A program made the position numbers and the translations under genes. From NCBI GenBank assembly GCA_016800925.1, contig JABCPU010000196.1, positions 59,276 through 123,275 of the forward strand: a stretch of DNA of 64,000 nucleotides, given 5' to 3'. This stretch comes from Suillus spraguei. Its lineage: Eukaryota; Basidiomycota; Agaricomycetes; Boletales; Suillaceae. Below, piece after piece: positions 46,824-58,837 of this stretch. Below the pieces are notes generated by a model, which did not search any database, had not been told where the DNA came from, and saw nothing but the letters and a program-made list of their open reading frames with translations. Position 1 is the first letter of the stretch, and the number at the start of each line of letters is the position of its first letter.

Positions 46824-47297
46824 GAGCAGCAGGTGCTGTCTTGACATGGCCTTTTGTGATGCTTAGGTTGTCTTGTAGAATGTGGAAACTGGGGTGCGAG
46901 GCTTGTGTTGCCCTACAAGACACCCAGCTCCGACCCCCGAAAATCAAATGAAGCATACCAAGTTCCGAGTTCCGAGACCCGGGTCTCGACACATAATTCA
47001 GTCAATAAGAGACACCCAGTTCCGACCCCCGAAATTTGAGTGAAGCATACCAAGTTCCAGGAGCAGCAAGTGATGTCTTGAAATGGCCTTTATGGCGCTT
47101 AGGTTATCTTGTAGAATGTGGAAAGCGGGGTGCGAGGCTTGTGTTGCCCTACAAGACACCCAGTTCTGACCCCCGAAAATCAGATGAAGCATACCAAGTT
47201 CCGAGTTCCGAGACCCGGGTCTCGACACATAATTCAGTCAATACGAGACACCCAGTTCCGACCCCCGAAATTTGAGTGAAGCATACCAAGTTCCGGA
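46824..47297. repeat. 237-bp direct repeat, two copies
   Basis: 46824-47060 and 47061-47297 are near-identical tandem copies starting GAGCAGCA and holding CCGACCCCCGAAA twice each plus GAGACCCGGGTCTCG, a 15-bp palindrome. They lie directly upstream of the oxygenase gene (210-bp gap) and could serve as its control region. Confidence 0.88.
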
Positions 47298-47508
47298 GTT
47301 CCGAACCCGGGTCTGGACAAATGAATATCAGATATCCAGCACACTTCCAATCATCTGGTATTTCATTGAGCAATGGATGATAATACAGCTTTGAAAGCCA
47401 ACATCATCCAAGGTTCCCTTATCTGATCCTCACTATCTCCACCCCCTTTAACACCAAAGTCTGGACATCCAGCATTCAGCGTCTGATTTCCCAATATCAA
47501 CTTGCAAC

Positions 47509-48815
47509 ATGAACACTTCTTCCATGTCCACTTGTGACATAAAAATCTGGCGCACTTGGGCCCTGGCCATCACTCATGAAGCAGGGGCATATACCGAGCA
47601 AAAATTCAATGCAGAGAAGACTGGAGGAGAACCGGTTATACCTTCTCCGAACCTGGACACTGATCTGGTGATGGCGTGCGATCGCTTGGCTGATGTACTC
47701 ATAAAGGCATATAAAAATCCCAGTGGGTCTTCCTGCAGATGTTGAAAATGTGTTTGATCATTCAAATTCCTTCATGATAGTTAAGATACAGATTGATATT
47801 GCAAGATATAGCAAATTGATATCCCCAAAGAACACTGGGCATAATGAGGAGAAAGAGGAGAAGTTGCTTGAGAGGTGTCCTCCTGGCCATGAGGGCACAA
47901 AGGTGGTGGACAAACCTGCCACAATTATCGATGTTTCCGGTACCATCATCGCATGGTACCTTCCGGACGCCCTGACCGAGACCACCCAGGTGCGTAATGT
48001 GTAGATTGTTACTCAATGGATATTGAATATCAAATGGTACCTACAGAAGGAAATCAGGGCGGCCACCGATTTGCTGGGTCCAAGCCTCGAAAAAAGTGTA
48101 AAGGCTGATGGCAATTGGCGATATAATCAAGAATGGTTCAAACAGGGCTCGGAAAATGTTGGGTCAACTCCCGGATGCATCAATTTATCTCCGGCATGGT
48201 TTCAACAGGGCCACGAGGTAGGATGTGATGAGATGGTGATTTCTGGAGTCAAACTCACCAATCCCATAGAATCTGTCAGATCCGGAGGTATCCGCATCAT
48301 TGAAGGGACCCTCCTCCGAGAATATCCTGAAAGCTATTGCAAGGCCGGCAGCCATCGCATCGGCGGCACTCAGGGTCATGCATCCTCAGCAGTATTTTGC
48401 AGGGTTACGAGCCTTGTCACACCTCGGAGATAAGGCAGTGAGCAAGGAACTGCCACAGATGCCAGAGACCCTGCAGTACTGGGCATCCGTGTTTAACAGC
48501 CTCTCCATCATTTCCAATCGGGAAACCCCCAATCATCGAGACCATTTATCGATTCCTGAATGCTTCGATATTCTCACCACCGTGGGGAACTATTCTAATG
48601 CTCGGATGAGTATGCCAAGCCTTCAGCTGGAATTCAGGTATGATTCCGGCTGTATGATTGCATTTTCGGGAAGAATTGTGAGACATGGTGTTGATGGAGG
48701 GGAAGGGGATCGGATTGCTTGGGCATGGTATATGAGGGATTCTGTGCACATTTATGCCGGGGTTCCCTCATGTGGATGGGCTATGGTCGAAGGCCACATA
48801 CTAAGCACGGTGTGA
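47509..48815 (+). CDS. TET/JBP-family 2-oxoglutarate/Fe(II) dioxygenase
   Basis: Predicted nuclear oxygenase acting on 5-methylpyrimidine in DNA (family knowledge). Four exons: 47509-47722, 47781-47989, 48047-48217, 48270-48815. The introns of 58, 57 and 52 nt have GT-AG ends and join in frame to 379 aa with no stop. Family hallmarks: IDVSGTIIAWYLPDAL (exon 2), GCINLSPAWFQQGHE (end of exon 3), ALRVMHPQQY, and the catalytic set: HRD (metal-binding HxD, about 48533-48541) in SNRETPNHRD, distal His in RIVRHGV (about 48684), and Arg of GDRIAWAWYMRDSVH, the 2-oxoglutarate contact. All key residues are present. No CXXC or other DNA-binding domain. Located next to the left terminus of the KDZ element, transcribed inward. 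It is one of only two unbroken genes in this element. Confidence 0.88.
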
Positions 48816-48849
48816 AAGATCAAAGAAGTTGACAGAGTTGTGACCCATG

Positions 48850-50560
48850 TTAGTAGCAACACACGAATACCATGTACCAATTAGAGCATCAACAGTTCTG
48901 GAACTCAAGTCGGAAGTCGAGTTCCATGAATTGAGTCCCTAACTCTGTGTATCTCGGGACTCGGGACTCGATCCTCGAAATTAGGGACTCAATGATCGAT
49001 AGTCCGAATTCAGGCTTCACGCTCGGGACTCAGGAAAGTGTGAGGCAACAGACTTTGATCCACACATTGTGACTGCCGAACACCGAACACCGGCAGCCGG
49101 CACTCGGGACTCAGGACTGACACCAATGTGAAAAATATGAATTCACATATAGTGAGTGCCAAATCCCAAACTCAGGCAGCCGGAGCTCAGGACTCGGGAC
49201 TCAGAACAATGTGAAAGATGTGAATTCACATATCATAAATGACGAACTCCAAATCCCGGCAGCCGGGACTCGGGACTCGGGACTCAGAATAATGTGCAAG
49301 TCATTGATCCACACATGTTGAGGGCCGAACTCCGAGCCCGGCAGCCAGCGGTCGGAACTTGGGACTCAGAAGAACGAGAAAGATATTGATTCCTACATGT
49401 AAAGTGCCGAACGCCGAATGCCGAACGCTGTGAAAGATACTGATTCCCACATATCAAGTGGCGAACCCGGAACCCTGGCAGCCGGAACTCGGGACTCGGG
49501 ACACACAACATTGTGAATGATATTGATGCACACATGTTAAGTGCCGAACGCCGACTGCCGAGCCCCGGGACCCGGAACTCAGCACTCGGCACTCACAACA
49601 ATCCACACATGTTGAGTGCCGAACCCCGAACTCCGGCAGCCGGAACTCGGGACTCACAACATTGTGAAAGATAGTGATTCCCATATGTAAAGTGCCTAAC
49701 CCCGAACCCCGGCAGCCGGAACTCGGGACTCGGGACACACAACATTGTGAATGATATTGATGCACACATGTTAAGTCCCGAACGCCGACTGCCGAGGTCC
49801 GGCACCCGGAACTCGGCACTCGCACTCAGAATAATCCACACATGTTGAGTGCCGAACCCCGAACTCCGGCAGCCGGAACTCGGGACTCACAACATTGTGA
49901 AAGATAGTGATTCCATATGTAAAGTGCCTAACCCCGAACCCCGGCAGCCGGAACTCGGGACTCGGGACACACAACATTGTGAATGATATTGATGCACACA
50001 TGTTAAGTCCCGAACGCCGACTGCCGAGCCCCGGGACCCGGAACTCGGCACTCGGCACTCAGAATAATCCACACATGTTGGGTGCCGAACCCCGAACTCC
50101 GGCAGCCGGGACTCGGGACTCGGGACTCACAACATTGTGAATGAGATGGATGCACACATGTGAAGTGCCGAACGCCGACTGCCGAGGCCCGGGACCCGGA
50201 ACTCGGGACTCGGGACTCAGAATAATGTGAAAGTTATTGATCCACATATGTTGACTGCCGAACCCCGCACTGTCGCACAGATATCTATTTCGTCTCGACC
50301 CTTGATTGCTGAACCCCAAACCATGAAAACCGGTAGTCCACAATTGTGGGGTTCGGGGTTCGGTACCTAAGATTCGTGACTCGCCACTCAGAAATATGTG
50401 AGGCAATCTTGCCATTCGGAAGTCGAGTCCCATGAATTAAGTCCCAAACTCTAAGTACCATTGCACTCAGGCATTCGCCACTCAGCATTTGGGATTTAGG
50501 ACTCTACACCCGGATCTTGACATCCAGTCCTCAAAATCCGGAACAAAATATTCGGGAGTC
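48850..50560. repeat. CpG-rich satellite array inside the KDZ element
   Basis: About a dozen imperfect units with cores such as GAACTCGGGACTCGGGAC and TGCCGAACCCCGAACTCCGG joined by spacers CACATGTTGAGTGCCGAAC and AACATTGTGAATGATATTGA. A segment of about 240 bp is duplicated (49497-49860 resembles 49735-50100). From 50280 it changes to the TATCTATTTCGTCTCGA type also seen at 15915 and 62935. ORFs here are repeat artefacts. Confidence 0.88.
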
Positions 50561-50618
50561 AAGACAATCATTTGGACGGAATAAAATATTTTACATCATG
50601 TATGAAATGAAGACCATT

Positions 50619-51421
50619 CTAATCTAAACACAGTGAAGAGGACTCCACTCCCCTGCCTCTCTTCAATCTCTGTAGCATGTCAGTGTACATCTTCACCTCT
50701 GCCATCTTCTCATGGATACCCTCATCTTGCTCCTCCATCAATGCTACCAGGCGTGCTCGAATCATCTTAAGTCCCATCACTGATGGGCCTGATGAGTCAT
50801 TTACCTCCTCAGGAAGAACCAAGCCATCATCCTCAACTCCATTTACCATCCAATGCTGGTAGTGAACGACACAGGACCTCATGATCTGACCCCATTGCCA
50901 TGGTTCATTCGGAATTTCGGTGTGTCCCATCCACCATGGAGTATCATAGCTGGGAATAATCCGGGATGGATGTCCCGGAGCTGCGACATCATCAAACTGA
51001 CACAGGTGGGATGAAAAGATGTGGTCTGGAACAGTGTTCCAGGTGAGCATGGGATACAATGTCAGGACATGAGCGACGGGGCTTGGAACAACAGAAACGA
51101 TGTTCCTTGCAGCTGAGTACTGCAGGAGTGGCGTAACAAATGTCTGTTGGAAATCTCAGCATTGCCCAAAAAAGTCAGCCGGTCATCCGGTCATCAGTCA
51201 CTTACATTGATTTCCCATTGCACCCCGGCTTTAAAGTACATGATCCGGGCAGAAGAGGGAGGGTTGTTAGCAGCCTCCATCTGATATTGAGAGATACATG
51301 CGCGGATGCGCGATGCAGCCATATTCAAAGTACAAGAAATATCTTGAAGGTTCAGCTTCATGGGTTGCCAGTGATGTCCAGTATTTGGAGTGCCAGATGT
51401 GGATGCAGGAGTTTCAGGCAT
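50619..51421 (-). CDS. Unknown KDZ cargo protein, 246 aa, coiled-coil C-terminus
   Basis: Two exons, 51421-51206 and 51143-50619, joined by a 62-nt GTAAGT...ACAG intron, give an unbroken 246-aa protein. The start MPETPASTSG has a Ser/Thr/Pro-rich lead. The middle has no known motif (SHLCQFDDVAAPGHPSR, PWWMGHTEIPNEPWQW). The C-terminus is a charged helix (RARLVALMEEQDEGIHEKMA to a KRGRG tail), likely a coiled coil. A fragment of a relative lies at 14640-14755 in the older KDZ remnant, so the gene is a recurrent passenger of this family. It lies 170 bp downstream of the transposase, on the same strand. Function unknown; a transposition accessory role is only inference. Confidence 0.65.
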
Positions 51422-51591
51422 GGCTAATGCAAGAGTGTGACGCTGGGAATGACACTGACAGATAGTAAAGAGCTGATGATATGAGTCACTGATGGATGGA
51501 TTAGAAATTCAAACTCCGACATGGGCTGACCGGACAATTCCCGGGACTCAATGTTTGGGTGTCAAATATGCGTTTCATCAGCAAAACAAAT

Positions 51592-54500
51592 TCATTCATG
51601 TGCACCATCGATCAACGAGGGCTGCAGGTCTTGAAATGCTGCCTGTGCATCCTGAGCTAGTAAGGAATACATTTGAGACTGCCTTCCGGCATAGCATGCA
51701 TGACCCGGAAGTTGTTTCAACAATGATTCCTGCATCCGGGCACCCCATGTGGTTGCCTTCCACAAGAAAAAGTTCCACGTCCAATCCATCTCTGATTGCA
51801 CCAATGATATTTCTTCCTTCCATCGATCCCGTAGTGCCTTTGCCCGAAGCCAATGAACTCGGTAAACTTGGGATCGGTCCTGTCAGCTCACCACGTAATA
51901 TATCAAGCATGCCCGAACTCACATTCCTCATTCCACGAATTTTCTGGACCCTCCATGTCGACTTCCACTGACCAGAACCAAGCGAGGGACTCATTTCGCT
52001 GACCTCGGGCGTTTGGATCGCCGATGGCAGTGCTGATTTTGAGCTGCTCGCGAAGCAGGGGTTTGTATTTCTGAAGCTGGTCTGGCCCCGGCTCAAGTTG
52101 TATCATTTGCTTCCTGGTTTTTGTATATATACTAGCATGTAGGGATACTGCCTGCTGCACTGATGTCACCTGGGACCACGCTCGAGTTTTTAGGGCTTGA
52201 GATTTGGCTTGCCTAACTGTTGTTCGGAACAGGATAGCCTTGTTGCACAAGTGAATGCGGAGATTGTGCAGGGCATCATTGGCCTGGCCTTCACGAAGGG
52301 ACATCTCCAACGGAATCAGATCCTCTGCCATACAGCGTCTGCAATGTTCAACCCCGAGGTTTGATGGCAATGGAATTATGGTGAGCTCAGGGGAGTTTGT
52401 CCATGCATCAGATGTCTCGGTGAAATCCGCCAGGTCATCATCGATATCGTCAAGAATATCTATGTTCAAGTCGTCAGGATCGTCATCTGCATCAAATCCC
52501 TCTCCCAGATGCGTAAGAGCAGACCGAGTGAATTCATCTATCTGGCCTTGAATACGATCGCGTTGCCGGGCGATATCTAATCTCTGTGTCTCCATCGATC
52601 GTCTTCCAATTCTGCGGACCTCGATGAGCAATGCAATTTGAGCCTCTTCAATTGCCAACCCAATGGATATCCATGTTGCCACAGATCTGCGAGAGGGTGC
52701 TGCATGACGGGCATTACCCGCTTCTAGTAGTCTAAGCTCGATCTCCTTTTTGCTTGGTGCTAAGTGAAAAATGAATGCGGAGCTCCACGGAGACAAAGAA
52801 TGTTAACTTACCCTTCTTGATATTGATTTCATATAAATCCATCGCCGCAGGATCCCTGATTCTCTTGGACTGAGCGACCATCTCGCTGGCTAACCATTGT
52901 GTCTTTAAATTGCCGGGTGCAGCTTCATCAAGTCTGTCGAAAGCCTTGCCACTTTCGGCGATGCCATTCTTCGCCAGCTTGTATTTCCGGCAAAGAGTCC
53001 TTTTCATGCGGATCATCTTGCAGAAATTGGAATCGTTCATCTGATAATCAAGACATTCCTTTCGGTGCGGGGATGACATTCCCCGAGCGGCAGGGGAAAT
53101 CAGGTTGAGACGCGCCCATAGGGTCTCCATGATCTCTCCATCAATCCGGCCAATGCCTTCAATAAAATTCGAAGCATATCGGACATAGCAACTGTCCTGA
53201 TGTCCATGCACATGCCACAAACCGATTCCAGGAATGATGGTCAGTTCCGGTACCATGTCAAGGTATCGGCTTCGATCCACCCGAACACGAAAGTGCTTGT
53301 TGTATTGACAATTAATGTCATAGAAGGTGACAGCCCTGGTAATGCCTTCCATGTTGTGCTGGGCAGCCTCACAAAGGGCATAGTCCATGTTCATTTGTCT
53401 GCAAATGATGCATGGTCAACTAGTGAATGTTGAATGGCATGTTTGGCTTGCCTTTCCCCTTTCTGAAAATCAACCATCGAGTGAGGGACAAAGCACCCAT
53501 GCCGGGCGCAGGCAACTCCCCCGATTCCTGTGGACTCGAGCTTGTGCCGCGCCGCATTTGCTTGATTGACCGCCCGGTGATTGTTGCAGCTCAATTTTTC
53601 CACCGTGTCAGCAGCCTCCACAAGATGCATGTTATACCTGTCCTTTCCGACCATGAATCCAAGCCCATCTGAAAGCCAAACTTCATCGAGGGGATTAATG
53701 GGATGCAGGTGTTCAGCTTTGAAATTTCCGTCCATCACAATGACCGGGTGTATTTCCAGCTTGGAGTTCTTATCATCGCCGAGTTCACTTCGGTATTGAA
53801 CATGACTCACTCATCAAGTGATTCATCCCCTGACAAAGATACATTGATCCCAGGCTGAGGACATGCCGGGCAAAATAATGCAAGATCTCCTGCGTTCGGG
53901 ATGTCAGAACGATGGCCATAGCCATGCCATTTCATGGTCTTCAACTGCCTCCACTGTCGAGCGACTCTCATGAGCTCTCTGTATCGATCCTTTCCACGGC
54001 CTGTGTCAACATCATGTCCTTTAGATGAAGCACAAATAGCATTACCGGAACAAGGTGTGGAAACATGCTCGAGGTCATTCGCCGGAGCTTACTGTAATAG
54101 TTCATTGCGGAGGTGCCGCATTCAAGGTTGTCCAATAGAAAATCATCCAGCACTCCGAAGGTAAACACGGTCTTCGGCCTGTTTAAACGATGCAGGGAAA
54201 AATCCATGCCGAAACATTTGAATGTCCGGACTCATGGCATTTGGACAATCGCAGCAGCGAACCTCGAGGCGGTGAACTCCGGACTTGTCAACGATGACCA
54301 TGGTGTTTTCCTTCGGCTGGAACTCAGGTCCCGACACAGACGGAAGATCTTCGGGCTCAAGCTGGTCTTCAGGTTCATCTCCTTCAACAAATCCCACCTA
54401 TCTGTGAGCACCGGACATTGCTTGCCATCATGCCCGAGGTGTATGGTGAGTCCCACATGAGCGAGACAACTCCGCTCGAAGAATTGACCATTCCATTGAC

Positions 54501-55022
54501 TGATCCAGTGGAAAGGATTGCAACGATGTTGACTCCTGCAACAGCCCGTGCAATAGAGAGGCTCGCCAAGACAATCTTGACATTTGTAGACCCCATCCTG
54601 GTGGCAGATGATGCATCTCCTGTCTTCTGGTGGAGCTTCTCGATCCAGCAGGTGATGCAGATATGATTCCTGCCTTGGCAGCCATTGCCTGAGGTAGTCA
54701 TTTTGACTCTGCATTTTTATATTGAGCTATAGTTTGAATGACACTCCAACATTTAACATGAACTTGCCATGGTTTTTGGGAGTTGCAATGGCTCAAATGA
54801 GCCTTGGTCTTGCTCGTAAGTATTGTCAGGAAAGTCATCCCAAGGAGGTGGTGCCTGAACAGGCTGAAGTGTTGGTGATTCTGGGGGAGAGTGAGGCATG
54901 GACCTGTAGGCTCGTCGTCTCATGCTTGCAAGTGGGACCTTGACCCAAATCTTTCTACCTTTGCTGCCCCTTGCTTCTACCCTGTGGGATTTTTGCAATG
55001 GGGTGCATCTACCTATCTTCAT
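51592..55022 (-). pseudogene. KDZ-superfamily transposase with CxC2 domain
   Basis: Seven exons: 55022-54768, 54708-54046, 53989-53811, 53768-53452, 53398-52812, 52759-51923, 51866-51592. Introns are 42-59 nt; the first (54709-54767) and fourth (53399-53451) begin GC, with GCAAG. Lengths sum to about 1,037 aa. N-terminus has a Pro-rich lead and PPPWDDF; then a cysteine cluster (CIICHQDGVYKCQDC, LYCTGCC, NPFHWI), the CxC2 domain of KDZ transposases; CCDCPNA and HGFFPASF; FTFGVLDDFLLDNLEC; catalytic Asp in VMDGNFKAEHL, second Asp in YDINCQYNKHF, Glu in IDGEIMETLWARLN. The C-terminal half is helical (LIPLEMSLREGQANDALHNL). Three single-base frame breaks at about 54395 (T run), 54182 (A run) and 53743; these could be real or sequencing errors. 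Confidence 0.9.
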
Positions 55023-55259
55023 CTTATTTTATAATGCTAATGTTGCAAGCAAAGCATCTGCTCAGGTGGAATGAATTTTTATTACATTGTGGTGTCATAC
55101 TGTCCTGCCGACTCATTACAAATTTATGTCCATTTATGGCTTCGGGACCAATATAGCTCAATTAAGCTACTGTTAGGCTTTTGTCAAAGATCAACTTCTG
55201 TCAATTCGTTCATTCTTCCACCTTGCTTATCCTCAGCCCATTCTGCAATTTGATTCACC
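55023..55259. promoter_or_regulatory. Divergent promoter spacer, transposase / partner gene
   Basis: 237 bp between the start codons of the minus-strand transposase and the plus-strand partner gene; the two must share control sequences. AT-rich relative to its flanks; no specific site recognised. Confidence 0.45.
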
Positions 55260-57112
55260 ATGGCAAGGACGGGTCATTCCACTCACTTGACTTCCGGCAG
55301 AAATAGGGCACGTCAACCACAGACACAGAAGCTCACGGAAAACGAAATTTCGGAGTTGAAGAACTACCTTCCTGAGTGGACCGCGGCCAAAAGGGGTGAG
55401 AAGCGAGGGGTTTTCACTGCAATTGCCAGGGCAGCCAGGTTGTTTGCTCCTAAAGTCGACCAAGGACAATGGAAAAAAGAGGAAGCAGGTGATGCGTCTT
55501 CGTTGTGTTGAAAAACTACAATTTTAACATCTTATTCTTCCATCAACTCTCAGATGTATAAGACTTGGTTGTTCAACAACAAGAAAGGAAGGAAAGGAAG
55601 GACATGATAAAGTATGGGAGGAAATGGACCCTAGGATGGTGGTCTACCAGCAGAAGCGCGAAGAGGTGCTAAGAGGATTGAGGACGAGTCCGGGGCAAAG
55701 CCGGGAGATCCCAGTATGTTCAAACATTATCAGGGGGCTGTGAAGAGAGTCATGGCTGAATTGGACGACGACGAGTTGGAGAAGGCAAAGAAACAGCGGA
55801 AGAATGGTCAAACAGCTTTCCTCCTCCGGAGATACAAGCAGAAGTTGCTCGTAAGAAGGGACCGGCATATATGGAGCACTTTTCGAAAGAGATGTGGAGG
55901 CAATGCGGGATGAGAGTTTTTGTGTTGTCAGCTTGGAAGAATGAACAGGGAGAGGTTCTGTTCGGGATGTAAGTCAATTGTGTCCGTCATCGCGATCTTG
56001 GATCTCAATATATGTGTGCAGGCATGATGATATGAGGCATTAGGAGATGGGGACAGCTTCATGAAGACTAAGGACTGGGAGGACATTGAGCCAGTATGGC
56101 AGGAGTACGCCCAGGAACAGTTCGGTGAGTGTTTGAACTTTGGATGCAAGAATGAATTCGTTGATCATCACAATGATAGGTGCCGGGGCACAGGACGGAG
56201 GACGACAGGTCAAGGGAGGTCGCAAAAGAGTCAGAAAACCAGCTTTGGAACTCGACACAGATGGAAATGGGATGCCGTTGCTTCCAGACATCACGGAAAC
56301 AAAACTTGAGGAGAAGAAAGCCATAGTCAGGGCGTTTCTTACATCGCACTACAGTGAGTCTTTTTGGCAACATCTGAGATGTTGCTGAATGTGTGGACAC
56401 AGGAATATGTTGGGAATGACAAGGCTGTCGTGCCATGGAGTGCCCTCATACAAAGTCAGGATGACTTTGTGGCAAGGAGTATCTTCCGGCCGATATTGAC
56501 CTGAAGGAGCCTTCGAAGTTGCAAAACTGGGACACAAGGCCTTGCTCAATTTCTGGTATGCTCAGCAGGAAACAGGAAAAGATTCAAACATTTCTGTTCA
56601 AAGCATGGAAGAACAAGGATGGGGACATGGTACCATCTGTGGTATCCGGCAAGTCGCCATCGCGTCTGACTCGTCAAGTGAGAATGCAGAAGAGTGGAAC
56701 TCTCCGAAGGCCCCGGGATCCATCAACCGAAGCCGAGAGTGATACCGACAGTGAAACTCATGACAAGGAGGATGACATTGATGATGACTCGGCTGATGGT
56801 CGATCCCCACTGAAGAAACCCAGACAAATAGCACACCCATCTTCAGCACCCAAGGAGACAGAAGTTCCATGTTCAATGCCGGAGCCTCGCCCGGCCAGGC
56901 CGGCCAAGGCAGGTGCACTTTTGACATCACGGATGGGCGACCTCCTGGCCGGGATCACTGAGGAAGTGGAAGAGAGGAACGCATCGCCGGAACCAAGGAG
57001 TATACAGGGCAAGAAAGCTGTCATTGAACCATCCGCAAGGACCACCCGGAGTAAGTCTCAAAAGCCGGTAGAGAGTACACTTCGAGTAACCAGGGCAAGG
57101 GGAAGGAAATAA
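55260..57112 (+). pseudogene. KDZ-linked partner gene, heavily frameshifted
   Basis: Pieces of one long protein in shifting frames: start MARTGHSTHLTSG (55260), LTENEISELKNYLPEW, KDMIKYGRKW, MVVYQQKREEVL, MFKHYQGAVKRVMAELDDDE, ARKKGPAYMEHFSKEMWRQC, VLSAWKNEQGEVLFGM, intron from about 55970, DWEDIEPVWQEYAQEQF, intron 56125-56179, KRVRKPALELDTDGNGMPLL, intron at about 56353, DKAVVPWSALIQSQDDF, LLNFWYAQQ, FKAWKNKDGDMV, then an acidic/basic tail (DSETHDKEDDIDDDSADG; KGRK-type C-terminus) with a clean stop at 57112. At least seven single-base indels. The product is unknown: mostly helical and charged, with a long disordered tail. It is the most decayed gene of the element, divergent from the transposase. 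Confidence 0.6.
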
Positions 57113-57221
57113 TGTACATATACCAAACTGCCCCCATGTTTACCACATTTTCATCATTTGTCACACTTCTTAAAACACAGTGTCCCACTTCCAAAATGTT
57201 GAATCCTAAGCACCGAGTTCC

Positions 57222-57605
57222 GGACGTATCCTGATCACCGAGTTCCGGACGACTCCCGATCACCGAGGTCCGGCACCCAAGTATCAATCATTGGTAGTTG
57301 GTATTAGAGATTAGGGTTTGTGCATCATCTAAAATACATTGGAACTGTCATTGATATACATGAAAAATTCAGTGGTTCACATGATTTAAGTATGTGAATG
57401 AAAATCCAAATATCACGAAACCCGATCACCGAGTTCCGGATGAATCCCAATCACCGAGCTCCGGACCCCGGGAATCAATAATTGGCTGTTGGAATGGGAC
57501 AATTGGGTGTGTGCATCATCTAAAATCAATTGGAAATGTCATTGTTATACATGAAAAATTCAGTGGTGAACATGATGTAAGTATGTGAATGAATATCCAA
57601 ATATT
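57222..57605. repeat. Direct repeat of about 200 bp, two copies
   Basis: GATCACCGAGTTCCGGA...CATCATCTAAAAT...TACATGAAAAATTCAGTGGT...AAGTATGTGAATGAA occurs at 57222-57421 and 57422-57605. It sits between convergent gene ends and overlaps the 3' end of the minus gene. Confidence 0.8.
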
Positions 57606-58618
57606 TACATATGGGGTTGATCATCACACTTTTCAATGAGGGTATCTAATACAAGCAGCAATTCAGAGCTCATCTGTTTGGCCCTTTGCAACCTCCGGAG
57701 GTCCATATCAGCTCTTCTGAGTTTGTCGGATGTGTCAGCCCAAGCCACTCGGAATGGTCGGTCGCCTCGAGGAGTTGATGTACGGTAGGCTCCGGAAGAT
57801 GGCCATGACGCTGTTGGTAATGGTCCAGGCGATCCAGAATTGATTCAACTTCAAGAAAATTAGCAGAAATACATGATGAACAATTAAATACTCACATTCT
57901 GTTTGATCATATGACCCTAGGGGCATGAACTCCCTAAGCATGGCACGCAGGTCTTCATTGCTGAGTTCCGGTATGGGGGACTGACATTTAGGAGGTGTTG
58001 CATGTGCTTGGGACATCACATCAACAATAAAAATGAGATTGTATGAGTGAACTCACCTGGAATTGCTATTCCTGGGATAGCCGGAGCATCAGTCTCAACA
58101 TCAGCACATTCCGGTGCTTCATCACAATCAATAAGATCATCATCAGGCCCTAGGTACAAGTCCGGATCGTTGAACAAAGGCAGTTCCTCAGGCTGAGCCG
58201 GGCATAAATGATCTGGATGGATTGAATGAACATCCACAGTTGGACTATCTAAAGGTGAAGTGAGAAACCTACCAGAAACTGCATCCAAGACATCCGGAAC
58301 ACCTGATGACCCAGAATCATAGTCGATCTCATCATCCGGCCCAAGGTATACATCTTCACTTGGATCTAATAAATGTCCAGTCAATTGTAAGATATACTCA
58401 AAGCAACACATACCTGATGAAATCCGGGACTCAGTCTCATCATCCGGCCCAAGGTATACATCATCCAGTGCATCTGGTCCATCTCCGGTCAATTGAGAGC
58501 TGTACTGAAAGCACAACATACCTAGTGAAATCCGGGACTCGGTTGAATCATCCACATCCATTGAGTTGTATTCAGTGACCGGAGGTTCATAAAATCTGAC
58601 TGCTGGTTGAGATCTCAT
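57605..58618 (-). pseudogene. Acidic KDZ cargo protein with duplicated exon-intron units
   Basis: Start MRSQPAVRFYEPPVTEYNSM (58618). Exons encode repeats of the type DDVYLGPDDETESRISS, EDVYLGPDDEIDYDSG and PDLYLGPDDDLIDCDEAPE, the first two separated by 48-nt introns that themselves align (GTATGTTGTGCTTT / GTATGTGTTGCTTT). Later come AHATPPKCQSPIPELSNEDL, an intron starting near 57897, EVESILDRLDHYQQRHGHLP, and a C-terminal helix DKLRRADMDLRRLQRAKQMS ending near 57605. One frame change near 57785-57790. Very acidic and probably disordered until the C-terminal helices. Function unknown. Divergent from the next gene across 219 bp (58619-58837). Confidence 0.6.
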
Positions 58619-58837
58619 GATGTCTGATCAACTGATCAAACTGATTGATAACTGATAACTTCGAAGTTCAACACATGGCTGGCAACGGCCGAAAGTTGAA
58701 CCACGACCAAACAAAGACAAACAATCAACGCTTATCAAGATTGTCCTTCAATTGTCTGGTTTCTTTTGAAACTTCATCCAAGTGATCACAGATTTCAAAC
58801 TTATCTCAAGCTTTTCACATCTTTCAAGTCAATCCAA

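Noticed and set aside
49284..50072. Several overlapping minus-strand ORFs rich in Arg, Ser and Pro
   Set aside because: They are translations of the satellite array and repeat each other; no gene features.
55260..57112. Reading the partner gene as intact with many more introns
   Set aside because: The frame changes fall without GT-AG pairs of usable length (often within 10-20 nt of conserved-looking sequence on both sides), so indels are the better explanation.
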